Of a stretch of 64,000 nt of DNA, positions 35,929 to 46,316 are shown piece after piece. This stretch comes from Medicago truncatula (taxonomy: Eukaryota; Streptophyta; Magnoliopsida; Fabales; Fabaceae). The position numbers were made by a program, and so were the translations under genes. Position 1 is the first letter of the stretch, and each line of letters starts with the position of its first letter. Below the pieces are notes generated by a model. The model was not told the origin of the DNA and ran no database searches. It saw only the letters and a program-made list of their open reading frames with translations. The stretch spans positions 58,198,494-58,262,493 of the forward strand of contig NC_053045.1 in NCBI RefSeq assembly GCF_003473485.1, written 5' to 3'.

Positions 35929-36130
35929 TCACTCCCTCCCGAAGTAACACAACAACAGAGTATGCTAGTAGGGCACCCATGCGTGAAGTTATCGTTCCTG
36001 GTCCGGAAATGCTTCTTCCTTCGGTAGTTGTGCCAGAAGAGCCTTCTGCTGCAGTCATCGAGCCTAGTCAGGAAATGCCCACGAGGAGTCATATTCTAAG
36101 TGAGTTAATTCACTTTTTTTATTTTTGTTT
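35929..36130 (+). other. Coding-like fragment of unknown origin
   Basis: One frame reads TPSRSNTTTEYASRAPMREV, then IVPGPEMLLPSVVVPEEPSA and AVIEPSQEMPTRSHILSEL. It is rich in Pro, Glu and Ser and free of stops for about 65 codons, unlike the AT-rich flanks. No start or splice partner is visible. It adjoins the inverted LINE copy and could be part of a transposable element or a captured exon. Confidence 0.25.
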
Positions 36131-36144
36131 TGATATGTAGTTAA

Positions 36145-36565
36145 CACCAGATCTGTTCCTCCATTGGAAGTGGTGGAATGTGGCTTAGCATGAGGAAAAT
36201 CGGTTACACACCATCCTTGCTGCTTCTTTCTAGCAACATTAATTTTGCATAAAACCTATTTCTGCGACTGTGTGATAATTTTGAAGTTAAATCTGTTCCT
36301 AAATACACATTAGTATAGCAGCATCAGTATACCAAGTTTTAAAGTAAGCAACAGATACAAGATGGATAAATTCCACCACACAAAAAGGAAAAATGATAGA
36401 AAGCGCAATGTTTATAGCTTAAAGTAATAAGTATTGTTTGAATTAATAACAAGGGAAATTAACTCAGATGATTGTGATGATAATGTCAAGTAACAGAGAA
36501 TTTTGTAGCATAAAAGAATCACAAGTTATGAAGTGAATTCCCAAATTGTGAACGTAGCCTTAAAC
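36145..36565 (+). mobile_element. Inverted copy of the LINE-derived segment at 2160-2440
   Basis: Its sequence matches the reverse complement of 2160-2440: GGTGGAATGTGGCTTAGCAT, ACACACCATCCTTGCTGCTT, AATTTTGTAGCATAAAAGAA and GAACGTAGCCTTAAAC. A block of about 160 bp (36302-36462) is present here and absent in the other copy. Confidence 0.75.
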
Positions 36566-36834
36566 TCTTCATATGACAAAAAGATAGCAATTGGCTGCAT
36601 GAGGAATTAACGTACTGTTTCTTATAGATAAGATCGGAGGGAGTATTTATTTAGGCAAAACGTCTTAATTGAAAAGCTTCTTTTTTAGGAAAAGAAAAAT
36701 ATCATTAATAAATTCTTCTTCAAACATAGGAATGACAAAAGGATAGCAATTGGCTGGCACGAGGAATTAACATACTCTCATTTACTATATTATTTGGCCC
36801 TTCATGTATCTTGGAATTTGGTTTCATTCATTTC

Positions 36835-37140
36835 CTCCATTGTAGATTATAAGTCGGTTTGAAGAAAAACTTGTCTTAAATTATAAGATTTTTTTTCTTT
36901 CTGGTGTTTGGGGTTCGAACCCCAAACCTTATATATATTATCGTCTTTTCCAACTGAGTTATGCTCACGGAGGTAATTATAAGTTGTTTTATATATTAAT
37001 GAAAAATTAACATTATTTTTTTTATTATACCTTTACCTATTTAATATTTTCTCTTCTTTCGATTATTTAATTTATCTCTCTCGTACCATTTATTAAGGAC
37101 AATTTTACAAAATAACACTTAATATCTCTTTCCTATACAA
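36835..37140. mobile_element. Truncated Stowaway-like MITE interrupted by a SINE
   Basis: The stretch 36990-37140 resembles the interior of the MITE at 22521-22802 (TCTTCTTTCGATTATTTAAT, CGTACCATTTATTAAGGACA). Its terminal repeats are mostly lost. A SINE splits it at 36888-36974. Confidence 0.55.
36888..36974 (-). mobile_element. tRNA-derived SINE with target duplication
   Basis: On the minus strand the element begins ACCTCCGTGAGC and has an A box TAACTCAGTTGG and a B box GGTTCGAACCC about 33 bp apart, inside GGTTTGGGGTTCGAACCCCA. It ends in an A-rich tail. AATTATAAG flanks both sides (36879-36887 and 36975-36983). It has the promoter, size and tail of a short plant SINE. Confidence 0.8.
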
Positions 37141-37141
37141 A

Positions 37142-37305
37142 ATCAAATATAGACTTAGCTTATAAACCAAGCTACCTATGGTTTTGGTCAAAGTGTGACT
37201 CTTCGTCTTCCAGGATGAAAACTCGATATAAACATTCATTATTTTAGTCAATTTACTTGTTCATTTAATCTATAATCATCATACTTTGACGATCAGACTA
37301 ATCAA
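37142..37305 (+). repeat. Third copy of the 35.6-kb dispersed repeat
   Basis: It carries the same ordered blocks as 35624-35870 with a few substitutions. No gene lies between 37306 and 38080. Confidence 0.7.
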
Positions 37306-38080
37306 TGAAAGAAAAAATTCAAGCAAAAATAGTGTATTCTCTTTATATATTGTTATAGATTTGGCTCAAGTTTTGTTTCTATTGTTGTCCGGAGTTTAGC
37401 TTAATTTTGGAGTTGACTTCGGTTTGATGGTTAGATTGTATTGGTTTTAGTGTTAGCCATCGGTTGGATGGTGTATGTATTGGTGTATTTGATGTCTGAG
37501 GTGTACGTGTTTTCATTTGAGTGTTCGCTTATATACGACGTCTTTTACTTGTTTCTAACTTGTCAGTCTCAGTTCCTCTTGTGCAATGACTTGATTATTA
37601 ATAAATTAAAATTATTCTTACGTCCATATATCAGTGGATTGGCGTAATTTTTCTACCGCATTTATATTCTCAAAAGGATTTCAAAACAGAACTAGCAGTA
37701 GCTTTATATAATCCTAGAGTCTTTACTTGATATAGGATATATGCCATTTTGAAATGATCTATTAATCTGCAATATAACACTATTTGAAATTATCTCAAAA
37801 AAAAAAAAAAAAAATAACTATTTGAATTGAGGGAGTGCTATACATTTCCAAATTGGGAGAGATATGATATCAGGGGGAAAGAGAAGGCGGGGAAGGGGAT
37901 TGTGTGAGGAAAGATACATTTGTTCACTTTTTCTTTCTAATTCATCCAGACCTTTATCGCACTTATGTGGTGGATTTTGATGTTCAACATGTAAGTAGTG
38001 AATGATTATATTTGTTCCATCGTCTGTTACTGGAAGATTGTTTTGTTCAGATATAACTGTTTGGGTTGTTGTGTTTGCAG

Positions 38081-38849
38081 GGTGTTGTTGTTCTTCCATC
38101 AATGTTTGGTCTCGACTTCGGGGACTAAATCGACCGATATGCGAAGCTGGTGGATCCAAAGCACAACGATTTTGAAGTGTTGGTCGAGAGAAGCAATGGA
38201 TTGATCTTACTGACCAAAGGATGGCATGCAATGCGTATTTTTATGGTTTGCGCCTTGGTGCATGGGTTGGGATGGTGTTTCTGGGGAATGGAAAGTTTGC
38301 AATCACTCTTAAGGATAGGTTTGATAAGCATATTCCGTATCCCAAGTTCACCCCTCATGTGAAATTTGAGCTTGAAAAACATGTTATGCCTTTTCATTTA
38401 CCCAATTACGTGCCAACTTCTTTCACCCATGACCAAGAGAATTTTCAGTTTCCTTATTCAAAGAAGCTATCTGCTCATGAGCTTGAAACCAGATGGCTGG
38501 TAAGTAAAGCCATTTTGTATTAGTTATTGTTTCTTTACTATATTATGTTGACCAAAGTAATTGATCTACATGGCATGTTTTTCCCATTTTGTGCAGATGC
38601 TTGCTGACATTGAGTTCTGCCAGACTGCCTTGGATATGCGCACCAAGTATGTCAGAATGGTTGACGACTGCGGCAATCTTTGGTTTTGTACTGTGCTGTT
38701 TGAGACGCGTCCATATTATCATTTTAAGATCGGTGGTGGTTGTAAGAGAATGGCTGTTGTGCATAGGTTCTATCAAGGTTTACGTGTCGTTGTTGGTGTT
38801 CTGGAAGCTGGGCGACATTACTCTCTACTTCAAGGTGGTTCATGCTTAG
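38081..38849 (+). pseudogene. B3-like (DNA-binding pseudobarrel) gene, disrupted
   Basis: A probable upstream intron ends at GTGTTTGCAG (38080). Exon 38081-38499 reads GVVVLPSMFGLDFGD, then an in-frame TAA (38126), then YAKLVDPKHNDFEVLVERSN and LILLTKGWHAMR. A frame change near 38237, consistent with one lost base, leads into FYGLRLGAWVGMVFLGNGKF and VPTSFTHDQENF, ending ETRWL before a GTAAGT donor. Exon 38597-38849 reads ADIEFCQTALDM, YVRMVDDCGNLWFCTVLFET and YYHFKIGGGCKRM, with another frame change near 38812 before FKVVHA and a stop. The layout fits a legume-expanded family annotated as B3-like DNA-binding proteins. With one stop and two frameshifts it should not make a full protein. The family call is from memory of such proteins. 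Confidence 0.6.
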
Positions 38850-39363
38850 TGTTGGTTGCCGTGGGTGTGGTTGGGATTGATGCAGCAAATTTATAATGTT
38901 ATGGAGTTGAAAGCTATATGTGTGCAAGCGTCGTTTGTTTTTCTTTTTTCTTTTTTCAATCAAAGGAAAGTTTATGTAATCGTCGATGACAATACTATCT
39001 ATTTCGGCAGTTAATGAAAAAAAAAAGTCTTTGCTTATCGTATTATTTAGTTGTTATTCGCACTCTTCATCTGCAAATTTAATATATAATCATAGTTACG
39101 TATACAAAGATAACAATTTGCTTTAAGGATTTTATTTACATAATCGACTGTAACATAATTGTTTACATTATAAAACAGCAACCTATTTGTATATGTCAAA
39201 TGGTGTATGAAAATGATGTTAATCTCTAGAGTGCCAAACCCATTGTCAAACCCTATTTATAACGTATTAAGGTTGCCATAATAATAATTGGAATAAACAA
39301 CCTGCTTATTATGATATGTGGATCGTATGTAATGTTTTGATATATAGGGATGATGTTTTTTTA

Positions 39364-39420
39364 AAGGGTCTTGTTAACGAGTGCCTCCGGGGCACTCTTT
39401 CAAAAGAAGAAATTATTTTA
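39364..39420. mobile_element. Partial MITE of the GTTAAC family
   Basis: GGGTCTTGTTAACGAGTGCC followed by TCCGGGGCACTCTTT matches the left end of the family. No right end is found, so it is truncated. Confidence 0.55.
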
Positions 39421-41616
39421 TAAAAAAGTCAAAGATTTCGATTTCCTATGCATTGATTACACATATTATGATAAGTTACCATTTAAAGGCCTATAGTTTT
39501 GGTGTTTATGTCCACTTTCACAAGAGAAAGTGGTGTAATCAATTACATTTGCAACAAAACGAATCATGCAACTTTCTCTCTAATTTTTTCTGGGTGACGG
39601 CTAGGATGAGTCAGCTGATATGTACTTCACCGTGAGGGAGTAAAAAATACCATTGAATTAGATATGTGGTCTAGATTAAACATAAGGAACACTAACATCT
39701 CTCCACACACAATCACTAACATACCATAAGTTTGATCCAATCTCACCCGTTAGATCAATCTCAGACACACCATAACATTGAATCCATCCTTTTGTCATCT
39801 CACAACCCAACCCAGATGCTAAAACATGTCTCCACCGTAAAACATGTCTCCACCATTTCAAAAACACACACAAAATGTCTCCACCCCCGTTCAACCCTTT
39901 TTGTCTCCATTTTCATTCTTGGCTTGCCCTAGTCTTGTTACTCCACAACCACAAAATGTACATGTACCTCCTACTTTAGAATCACACACCCTTCACTTAA
40001 CACCCATCAATTTACAAGAAGCTTATACTGTTTGAAGCTTATAAAATTAATGATATCTTAGTTTTCATATGCATCTTGCAAGAAGCACATACTCCATAAA
40101 AAATCAAGTTTTTATGAAATTGCTGTGTGAAAAATCATGTTGCAAGAAGCTTATGTAATTACTGTGTGAAATTGCTGCTATCTTAGTTTTACGATTTGCA
40201 AGAACCATAACAAAATTAATTGTGATTGAGTAGGGGATTTGCCAAATAAGTATATGCTTTGTCCTTGTCTTTCAAATCCGATCAAAACTAGGAAAAAATC
40301 GTTGCATTTCATTGTATATCGAGGGAGATCCGATCGGATTCGGATCACGGGTCGAAACAATCCGTATGCAACTCGCGGGCGAAGAAGATGACTGTTAAAA
40401 AAATGGCAAAAAAAAATAAAATTTGACTAAACCAGGGATCGAACCAGAGTCCCATAACTTGAAAAGCAATGAATATAACCATCGAAACCAACCATGTTCA
40501 CATGACATAGATGGATTTTGATTTTATTTAATGGATGTTAAACAGTTTTGAAAAGTGATCAAGTAATCAATAAATTAATTCACAAGCCTAAATAAAAATA
40601 ATATTGACACGCATTCATACATGAATGATAAAATTTAAAAGATAAATAATATTAAGTGTTGTGATTAAATTATTTCTCTTTTAAATTTTATCATTTTTGT
40701 GTGTCCAAATTTATTGATTTGGAGTTGTGTCCAACTAAGAATTTATCTTCTATATAATTAATTAATTCGACCGTTGAATAAGATCTAAGTGGACTAAGGA
40801 TGAAGTACAAACTCGAATTTTGGCGATCGAAAGCTTCCTTGTAAGTCAATTCGACAAACAATCCCTTCGTCAATATAATCTTGAAAATTTTCATTGATAT
40901 AATCTTGAAAATTTGGCTTTTAGAAAAATTCATATTTAATTTATTACATGTTAAAAAATAAAAGATTTTATAAAAGAGTGTCTTATGATGTTATGAACAT
41001 GTCTGTAAAAAATCTTTAAATTTTTTGAAGTTTAAGCATAATCAAACAAGTTTTAATTTAACAACGACTAAAACTACGTGCTAAATTATTTTATAGGGGC
41101 CAAAAACTGTCAAATTTTTTAATGAGGATTAAAAACGATTTGGTTCATGAGGATTAAAAAAATTAATTGTACTAATATTGAAAAGGTCATTTTGAACGGT
41201 CGGATTGAACGTGCTTGCTGTCGTTCAGATGATAGGCACGTTTAGTCTATGAGGTGATAGTTCGTCCGGATGACGTAATATTAAAAGAAATATAATTTTG
41301 TCTTATAACTTAATATTAATTTTTATTTTAAATTGTATTAACAGTAGATGTGTGTTTAAATAAATTTTATTTAAATTTTTGCCTATGTTATTCAGAAGTC
41401 TTATACTATATATAAATCTATCCTACCGTGAATTAATTGATGCATTCGTAAAAAAAAAAATGAATTAAATGATGCATTAAATGATTCCTTAAAAAAGAAT
41501 GAATTATTTTAATTGTCATTCAATACAGTTAATGAAAATTTAAAATATTTCCAATTCGTAAGTGATAGTGTTGAAATCGTGTTGCAACTGGCAACTTTTG
41601 ATTTTAGTCTTTTTAA
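39421..41616. other. Gene-free stretch
   Basis: It contains an adjacent duplication of AAACATGTCTCCACC (39823-39855) and a possible SINE (listed separately). No gene recognised. Confidence 0.45.
40395..40497 (-). mobile_element. Possible tRNA-derived SINE or tRNA relic
   Basis: On the minus strand an A-box-like TGGTTTCGATGG (40479-40490) is followed by a B box GGTTCGATCCC (40435-40445), with TTGCTTTTCAAGTTATGGGA between them resembling an anticodon arm and variable loop. A T-rich tail follows. The acceptor stem does not pair, so this is not a working tRNA. Confidence 0.45.
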
Positions 41617-42293
41617 ATGGGAAGAAGAGATGTGAGTGTACTGATAGAGAGGAAAGAGAACCTAAAACTAATGGAAAATCAAATACAGAGGGTGTATGTT
41701 ATGTTTGGGTTGAGTGTAGAGAGGTGCATGTGCTCTCTTGATGAGGTGGAGCAGATCCAATCAATTGGGTCAATCTCACCATTAAAAAAAACTCCCTCAA
41801 TGAGGGACCTAAACACTACCTCAACATTAAATTCTGTATTCTCATGGATACATTGAGTTGATATATGAACATTAAGTGGTTTTATGTTACACCTTTCTGT
41901 CTTAAAGTGCATTTGCCTTGCTATTTAATGTTTGGTTGCAGTTTTCCCATGCAATTAATGAGTATTTGGTTGCAGTCACATTTAATGCTTTTGGTCATCC
42001 CCTAGATGAGCAGCACGTCTGTTGAGTACATTCCTCCCTGACATCTTTTCCGTTCTTTAATTTAATGGAATCAGTCATGCAAATCTCTGTGGTATTTCAT
42101 GTGGCTATTTGCAGATAAAATTGACTGGATTGCTCGAGTGGGTGATGAAAGCCAAAGCCTGGATTTAATTCATCTCAGATGGCGTACGTTCAACCCTAAA
42201 GAGGTATGTTATCCGTCGATCCAGAAAACTGATTTTGTTTGTTGGTTTCAATACCGAAACCCGCTACTAATATTATGTTATGTGGGGTTATGA
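41617..42293 (+). other. Possible gene fragments of unknown identity
   Basis: An open frame at 41617-41856 starts MGRRDVSVLIERKENLKLME. An exon-like piece at about 42115-42203 has an acceptor (ATTTGCAG), reads IDWIARVGDESQSLDLIHLR then WRTFNPKE, and is followed by a GTATGT donor. I recognise no family and cannot join them confidently. They may be parts of a degraded or captured gene. Confidence 0.25.
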
Positions 42294-42599
42294 GTTTTTG
42301 AAAATGTTATCTGCAAATGACTTCTCCATGTTAATGTTAAGTTAATGTATCCGTAAGTTGTAGCCAATTTTATACCGTAACATTATAACTGTTTGTACCA
42401 GTCTAATGTAGAAATTAGAAGATAGTTTAAATCCTGATGTATTATCAGCTGCATGCCATATTTCGAATGGATCCTTTTTGTCAAATAATCTAGTTTAAAA
42501 TTGTTGTCCTTTATAAATGTGAAAATGAAAGCTGCGTAAACTAAAATTTTGCAACATAGAGCCTAAAACACTATATAAAAAATAACATAACAACTATTA

Positions 42600-43627
42600 T
42601 AATATCTTATTCCTTAAATTTAACCCGAACGCAAAATTTTGCCCAAGATTTAACCTAACTTCTTTACTTAATTTTACTGTATTAACCCTTTTTAATTTAA
42701 TGAAAATGTTAACGTTAATTGTTAGGGAAATCAAAATAAACAAATCGCTTCTAATTTTTCTCCTTAATTTTACTAAACAAATGATATTAACCCTATATTT
42801 AATTTATGCAAAATATCATCTCTTATTTATAAACGTTAACCCGTGACGCAATATTAACCCTAGTTTTAACCTAATTTTTTCGTGTGACTTTACTATATTA
42901 ACCCTAGATTTAATTTATGCAAAATGTCATCTCTTATTTCTAAATGTTTACCTGTGATGCAATATTAACCCTAGATTTAACCTAGTTTTTCGCGTGACTT
43001 TACTATATTAACCCTAGATTTAATTTATGCAAAATGTCATCTCTAATTTTAACCTAATTTTTTCCTCCACACTTTTGCATTTAATGTTTATCTAAAGTAA
43101 AATAAAAGTATGTTCCTAATTATATGCTGTTTTTTTGGAAAGAAATAACCGTTAACCCGTCTAGCTATACTTAACTTAATCTCTTACTTATAAATGTTAA
43201 CCCGTCTTGCTATACTTAACCTATTTTATTTTATTTCTTAAAGTTAACCCGGACGCCAAATTTTGCCCTAGAATTAACATAACTTCTTTGCTTAATTTTA
43301 CCGTATCAACCCTATTTAATTAACCATGTGTAATTTAATCAAAATGTTAACGTTAATTGTTAGGGAAATCAAAATAAACAAATCGCTCCTAATTTTTCTC
43401 TTTAATTTTACTAAACAAATTATATTAACCCTAGATTTAATTTATGCAAAATGTCATCTCTTATTTCTAAATATTAACCCGTGACGCAATATTAACCCTA
43501 GATTTAACCTAATTTTTTCGTGCGACTTTACTATATTAACCCTAAATTTAATTTATGCAAAATGTCATCTCTTATTTCTAAATGTTAACCGGTGATGCAA
43601 TATTAGCCCTAGATTTAACCTATTTGT
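42600..43627 (+). repeat. Degenerate tandem array, possible higher-order structure
   Basis: A unit of about 115-120 bp built from ATTAACCCTAGATTTAATTT, ATGCAAAATGTCATCTCTTA, CGTGA(C/T)GCAATATTAACC and TGTGACTTTACTATATTAAC recurs several times. A larger block beginning TTAACCCGRACGC...AAATTTTGCCC (about 42617) recurs near 43244, a period of roughly 630 bp that carries the small units inside it. Noncoding. Confidence 0.75.
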
Positions 43628-44690
43628 TCTAAAAGTACTTTTTTTAGTAAGTACTTAATTGATATTGTGTTTGACCTAACTTCTCCTTAAAAATGTAGAG
43701 AAGTTTGAAAAATGTTGGGTCAAACGATACATTAATCTTCCACAACGGCAATGTAGAAGCAACTGAATTTGGGAGAAAAAATTGAAAAAGTTAAAAATAT
43801 AAAAATTGGAAAATAATTAAAGTTACTAAAAATATAAAAATTAGAAAATAATTAAAAAAAATTGGTTAGGGGCAAAAATGGAAATTCATAGGCCATTGTT
43901 AAAAAAAATATATAATATTAAAAAATAAAGAAAAGGTTCTCGGCGTAAGTTGAAAAGAGGTGTTTGTGAAATAAATTGTCGAGAAGTAGTTTTTTAAAGT
44001 AACATTCAACATCTTCTGGTCAAAACTCATTCCATTCAATTTTATGCGTTCAAAAAAAGTACTTTTTTTAGTAAGTACTTAATTGATATTGTGTTTGACC
44101 TAACTTCTCTTTAAAAATGTAGAGAAGTTTGAAAAATGTCGGGTCAAACGATACCTTAATCTCCCACAACGGCAATGTACAAACAACTGAATTTGGGATA
44201 AAAAAATTGAAAAAGTTAAAAATATAAAAATTAGAAAATAATTAAAAAAAATTGGTTAGGGGCAAAAATGGAAATTCATAGGCCATTGTTAAAAAAAATA
44301 TATAATATTAAAAAATAAAGAAAAGGTTCTCGGCGTAAGTTGAAAAGAGGTGTTTGTGAAATAAATTGTCGAGAAGTAGTTTTTTAAAGTAACATTCAAC
44401 ATCTTCTGGTCAAAACTCATTCCATTCAATTTTATGCGTTCAAAAAAAGTACTTTTTTTAGTAAGTACTTAATTGATATTGTGTTTGACCTAACTTCTCT
44501 TTAAAAATGTAGAGAAGTTTGAAAAATGTCGGGTCAAACGATACCTTAATCTCCCACAACGGCAATGTAGAAACAACTGAATTTGAGATAAAAAATTGAA
44601 AAAGTTAAAAATATAAAAATTAGAAAATAATTAAAAAAAATTGGTTAGGGGCAAAAATGGAAATTCATAGGCCATTGTTAAAAAAAAACT
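43628..44690 (+). repeat. Tandem repeat, about 390-422-bp unit, 2.6 copies
   Basis: Copies start at about 43630, 44052 and 44442, each with AAAGTACTTTTTTTAGTAAG. They share GGGTCAAACGATAC, CCACAACGGCAATGTA, GGTTAGGGGCAAAAATGG and CATCTTCTGGTCAAAACTCA. The first copy carries about 32 extra bases from a local duplication. The third stops after CATAGGCCATTGTTAA. Copies 2 and 3 are nearly identical, so amplification is recent. Confidence 0.85.
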
Positions 44691-44699
44691 CAACCAATA

Positions 44700-44776
44700 A
44701 GTAGATTACCAAATTGCCCCTTATAGGGGCAAAATGGTAAATTCAAGGGACATTCCTTTTCTTATTAGTATATAGA
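44700..44776 (-). mobile_element. Possible Helitron 5' terminus
   Basis: On the minus strand the sequence begins TCTATATACTAATAAG, preceded by A, then continues through CCATTTTGCCCCTATAAGGG. A 5' TC following a host A fits a Helitron start. If so, the element extends leftward into the tandem arrays. I found no matching 3' end (hairpin and CTRR) there. Confidence 0.3.
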
Positions 44777-44901
44777 TTGTGCACTATAACATTAATATCC
44801 CTTCATATTTCGCGTCATTTATTTAGATACGTCTGATAGATGATAGTATCATGATTGAATTATGATTTGGCAGCCTACACTTATGTTACCAACACTCACT
44901 G

Positions 44902-45546
44902 ATGGTTGAGACACTCGGTGCTGACTTTAGACGTTTCGCGCTCTTGAATGATCCTGCTCACAATGTGATTGAGGTTGTTATCGAGAAGAAAAATGGGAAA
45001 TTTTGCTTTACGCATGGTTGGGGCGAACTAGGAAGCTTATATGATATCCAGTATGGCGCGGAAGTGACTCTGATAAATGTCTGCCCCTCTAGATACGTCA
45101 TTCAGGTCAAGGACCGTTACGGTGAAGAAATAAGTTATCCCAAACAAGTGCTGTCGTTTAGCCTCAAACTCAATCGCGAATTGTTCCCTGAGGGAACGGG
45201 GTCAGAGGCCGTCATTGACACACCACCCATTCCCTATAGGCATGAAATAGGTTGCTTCAAGTGGGGATTTGCCAAGTTCTTAACTAAAGATGATGTATTT
45301 AGCGGTGTCCTGGTACGATTTTCTACCATTTTATTGCACTTATGAATTTGTTGTCTATTTTATATGCCCTCATTTGTTTCTTGCCAAACATTCCATACAT
45401 TTTCCTATGACACATTCTCGGAGTCTATCTTATCAAAAAACACCAAGACGATCTACCTAACGGACGATACTGAGATCATATGTAGCAGTCTCCAGGGTGA
45501 CTTCAAGGAAAGGTTTGAAGATTTTGATCACGGACGAAAATGGTGA
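44902..45546 (+). pseudogene. B3-like (DNA-binding pseudobarrel) gene copy, probably broken
   Basis: One exon is open from 44902 to 45312: MVETLGADFRRFALLNDPAH, VIEVVIEKKNGKFCFTHGWG, then IPYRHEIGCFKWGFAKFL and a donor after FSGVL (GGTACG). It has the plan of the exon at 38081-38499 (LVDP.HN.(F/I)EV, G...T.GW, donor after W/V-L), so the two belong to one family. A possible acceptor (GATTTGGCAG, near 44873) precedes it, but the frame then hits TGA just before the ATG frame, implying a frame change. Downstream, about 45415-45546 shows only a remnant (ILSKNTKTIYLTDDTEIICS). It may be a start-shifted gene or a pseudogene; I favour pseudogene. Confidence 0.5.
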
Positions 45547-45699
45547 TTGCATAAACAATACCAATAATGTTGTCTACAAAGAAGTTTTCCACAATTTCTT
45601 ATTATTGAAGTTCCAAGTATTTTTATATTACCATTTCTGTTGTATCCGACCAAATCTAACGTTCCTACATCTTAATTACAATATTCAACTATTTTTATT

Positions 45700-45742
45700 G
45701 AGTTAATGTTTATGACCCTTGCCGCACGGGTAAAATATCTAG
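45700..45742 (+). mobile_element. Possible Helitron 3' terminus
   Basis: ACCCTTGCCGCACGGGT (about 45715-45731) forms a hairpin with one mismatch in a 7-bp stem. It is followed after 7 bases by CTAG and then T (45739-45743). A short GC hairpin before CTRR and a host T is the plant Helitron 3' signature. The 5' end on this strand was not found. If real, the B3-like fragment just upstream may lie inside a Helitron. Confidence 0.4.
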
Positions 45743-46169
45743 TGTTTCCAATCTCAATAACACATTAATTTAGCTATTTTCTTCCATTTCTAAACATCAT
45801 GATCACCGAGCATAGTACTTATCAATTCCTTAAAAGTACTAGAAATGTACTTGACGTACATTTTTAGCGTAACTTTTCACCATTTGATATCAGTTTAGTT
45901 ATTAGGATTATTTTCGAAGTACTAATTAAAGGGACAAATTACAATATGATCAATTTTGCAGGGGTTGAAACAAAAGAAAAAGGACCCAAAGCCAAATAAA
46001 AATAGTTGCAAGGACGAAAATCAAACTAAAAGATTAACTGCAGTAACTTAAACCAAAAGATGGTAGTATAAAATTTACATGAACAGTTACATATTTGAAC
46101 TTATTTTAAACAATCTTAAACCGTACATACATGAGTATCAATTGTAAAAACAATGAGTTCTAGATATTA

Positions 46170-46316
46170 CTCCCTTCGGTCTTATTTATAAGAAAAATTT
46201 GACTTTTTAGATTTATTGAATGATTGATGTATCTTGTCTAGTATATAGACCAAATATATCATTTATGCAATGAATTAAAAAAGTCAAATGTTTCTTATAA
46301 ATAGGACTAGAGGGAG
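46170..46316. mobile_element. Stowaway-type MITE
   Basis: 147 bp with ends CTCCCTTCGGTCTTATTTAT and (reversed) CTCCCTCTAGTCCTATTTAT. The two halves pair along most of their length and TA flanks both sides. This is the clearest Stowaway of the window. Confidence 0.85.
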
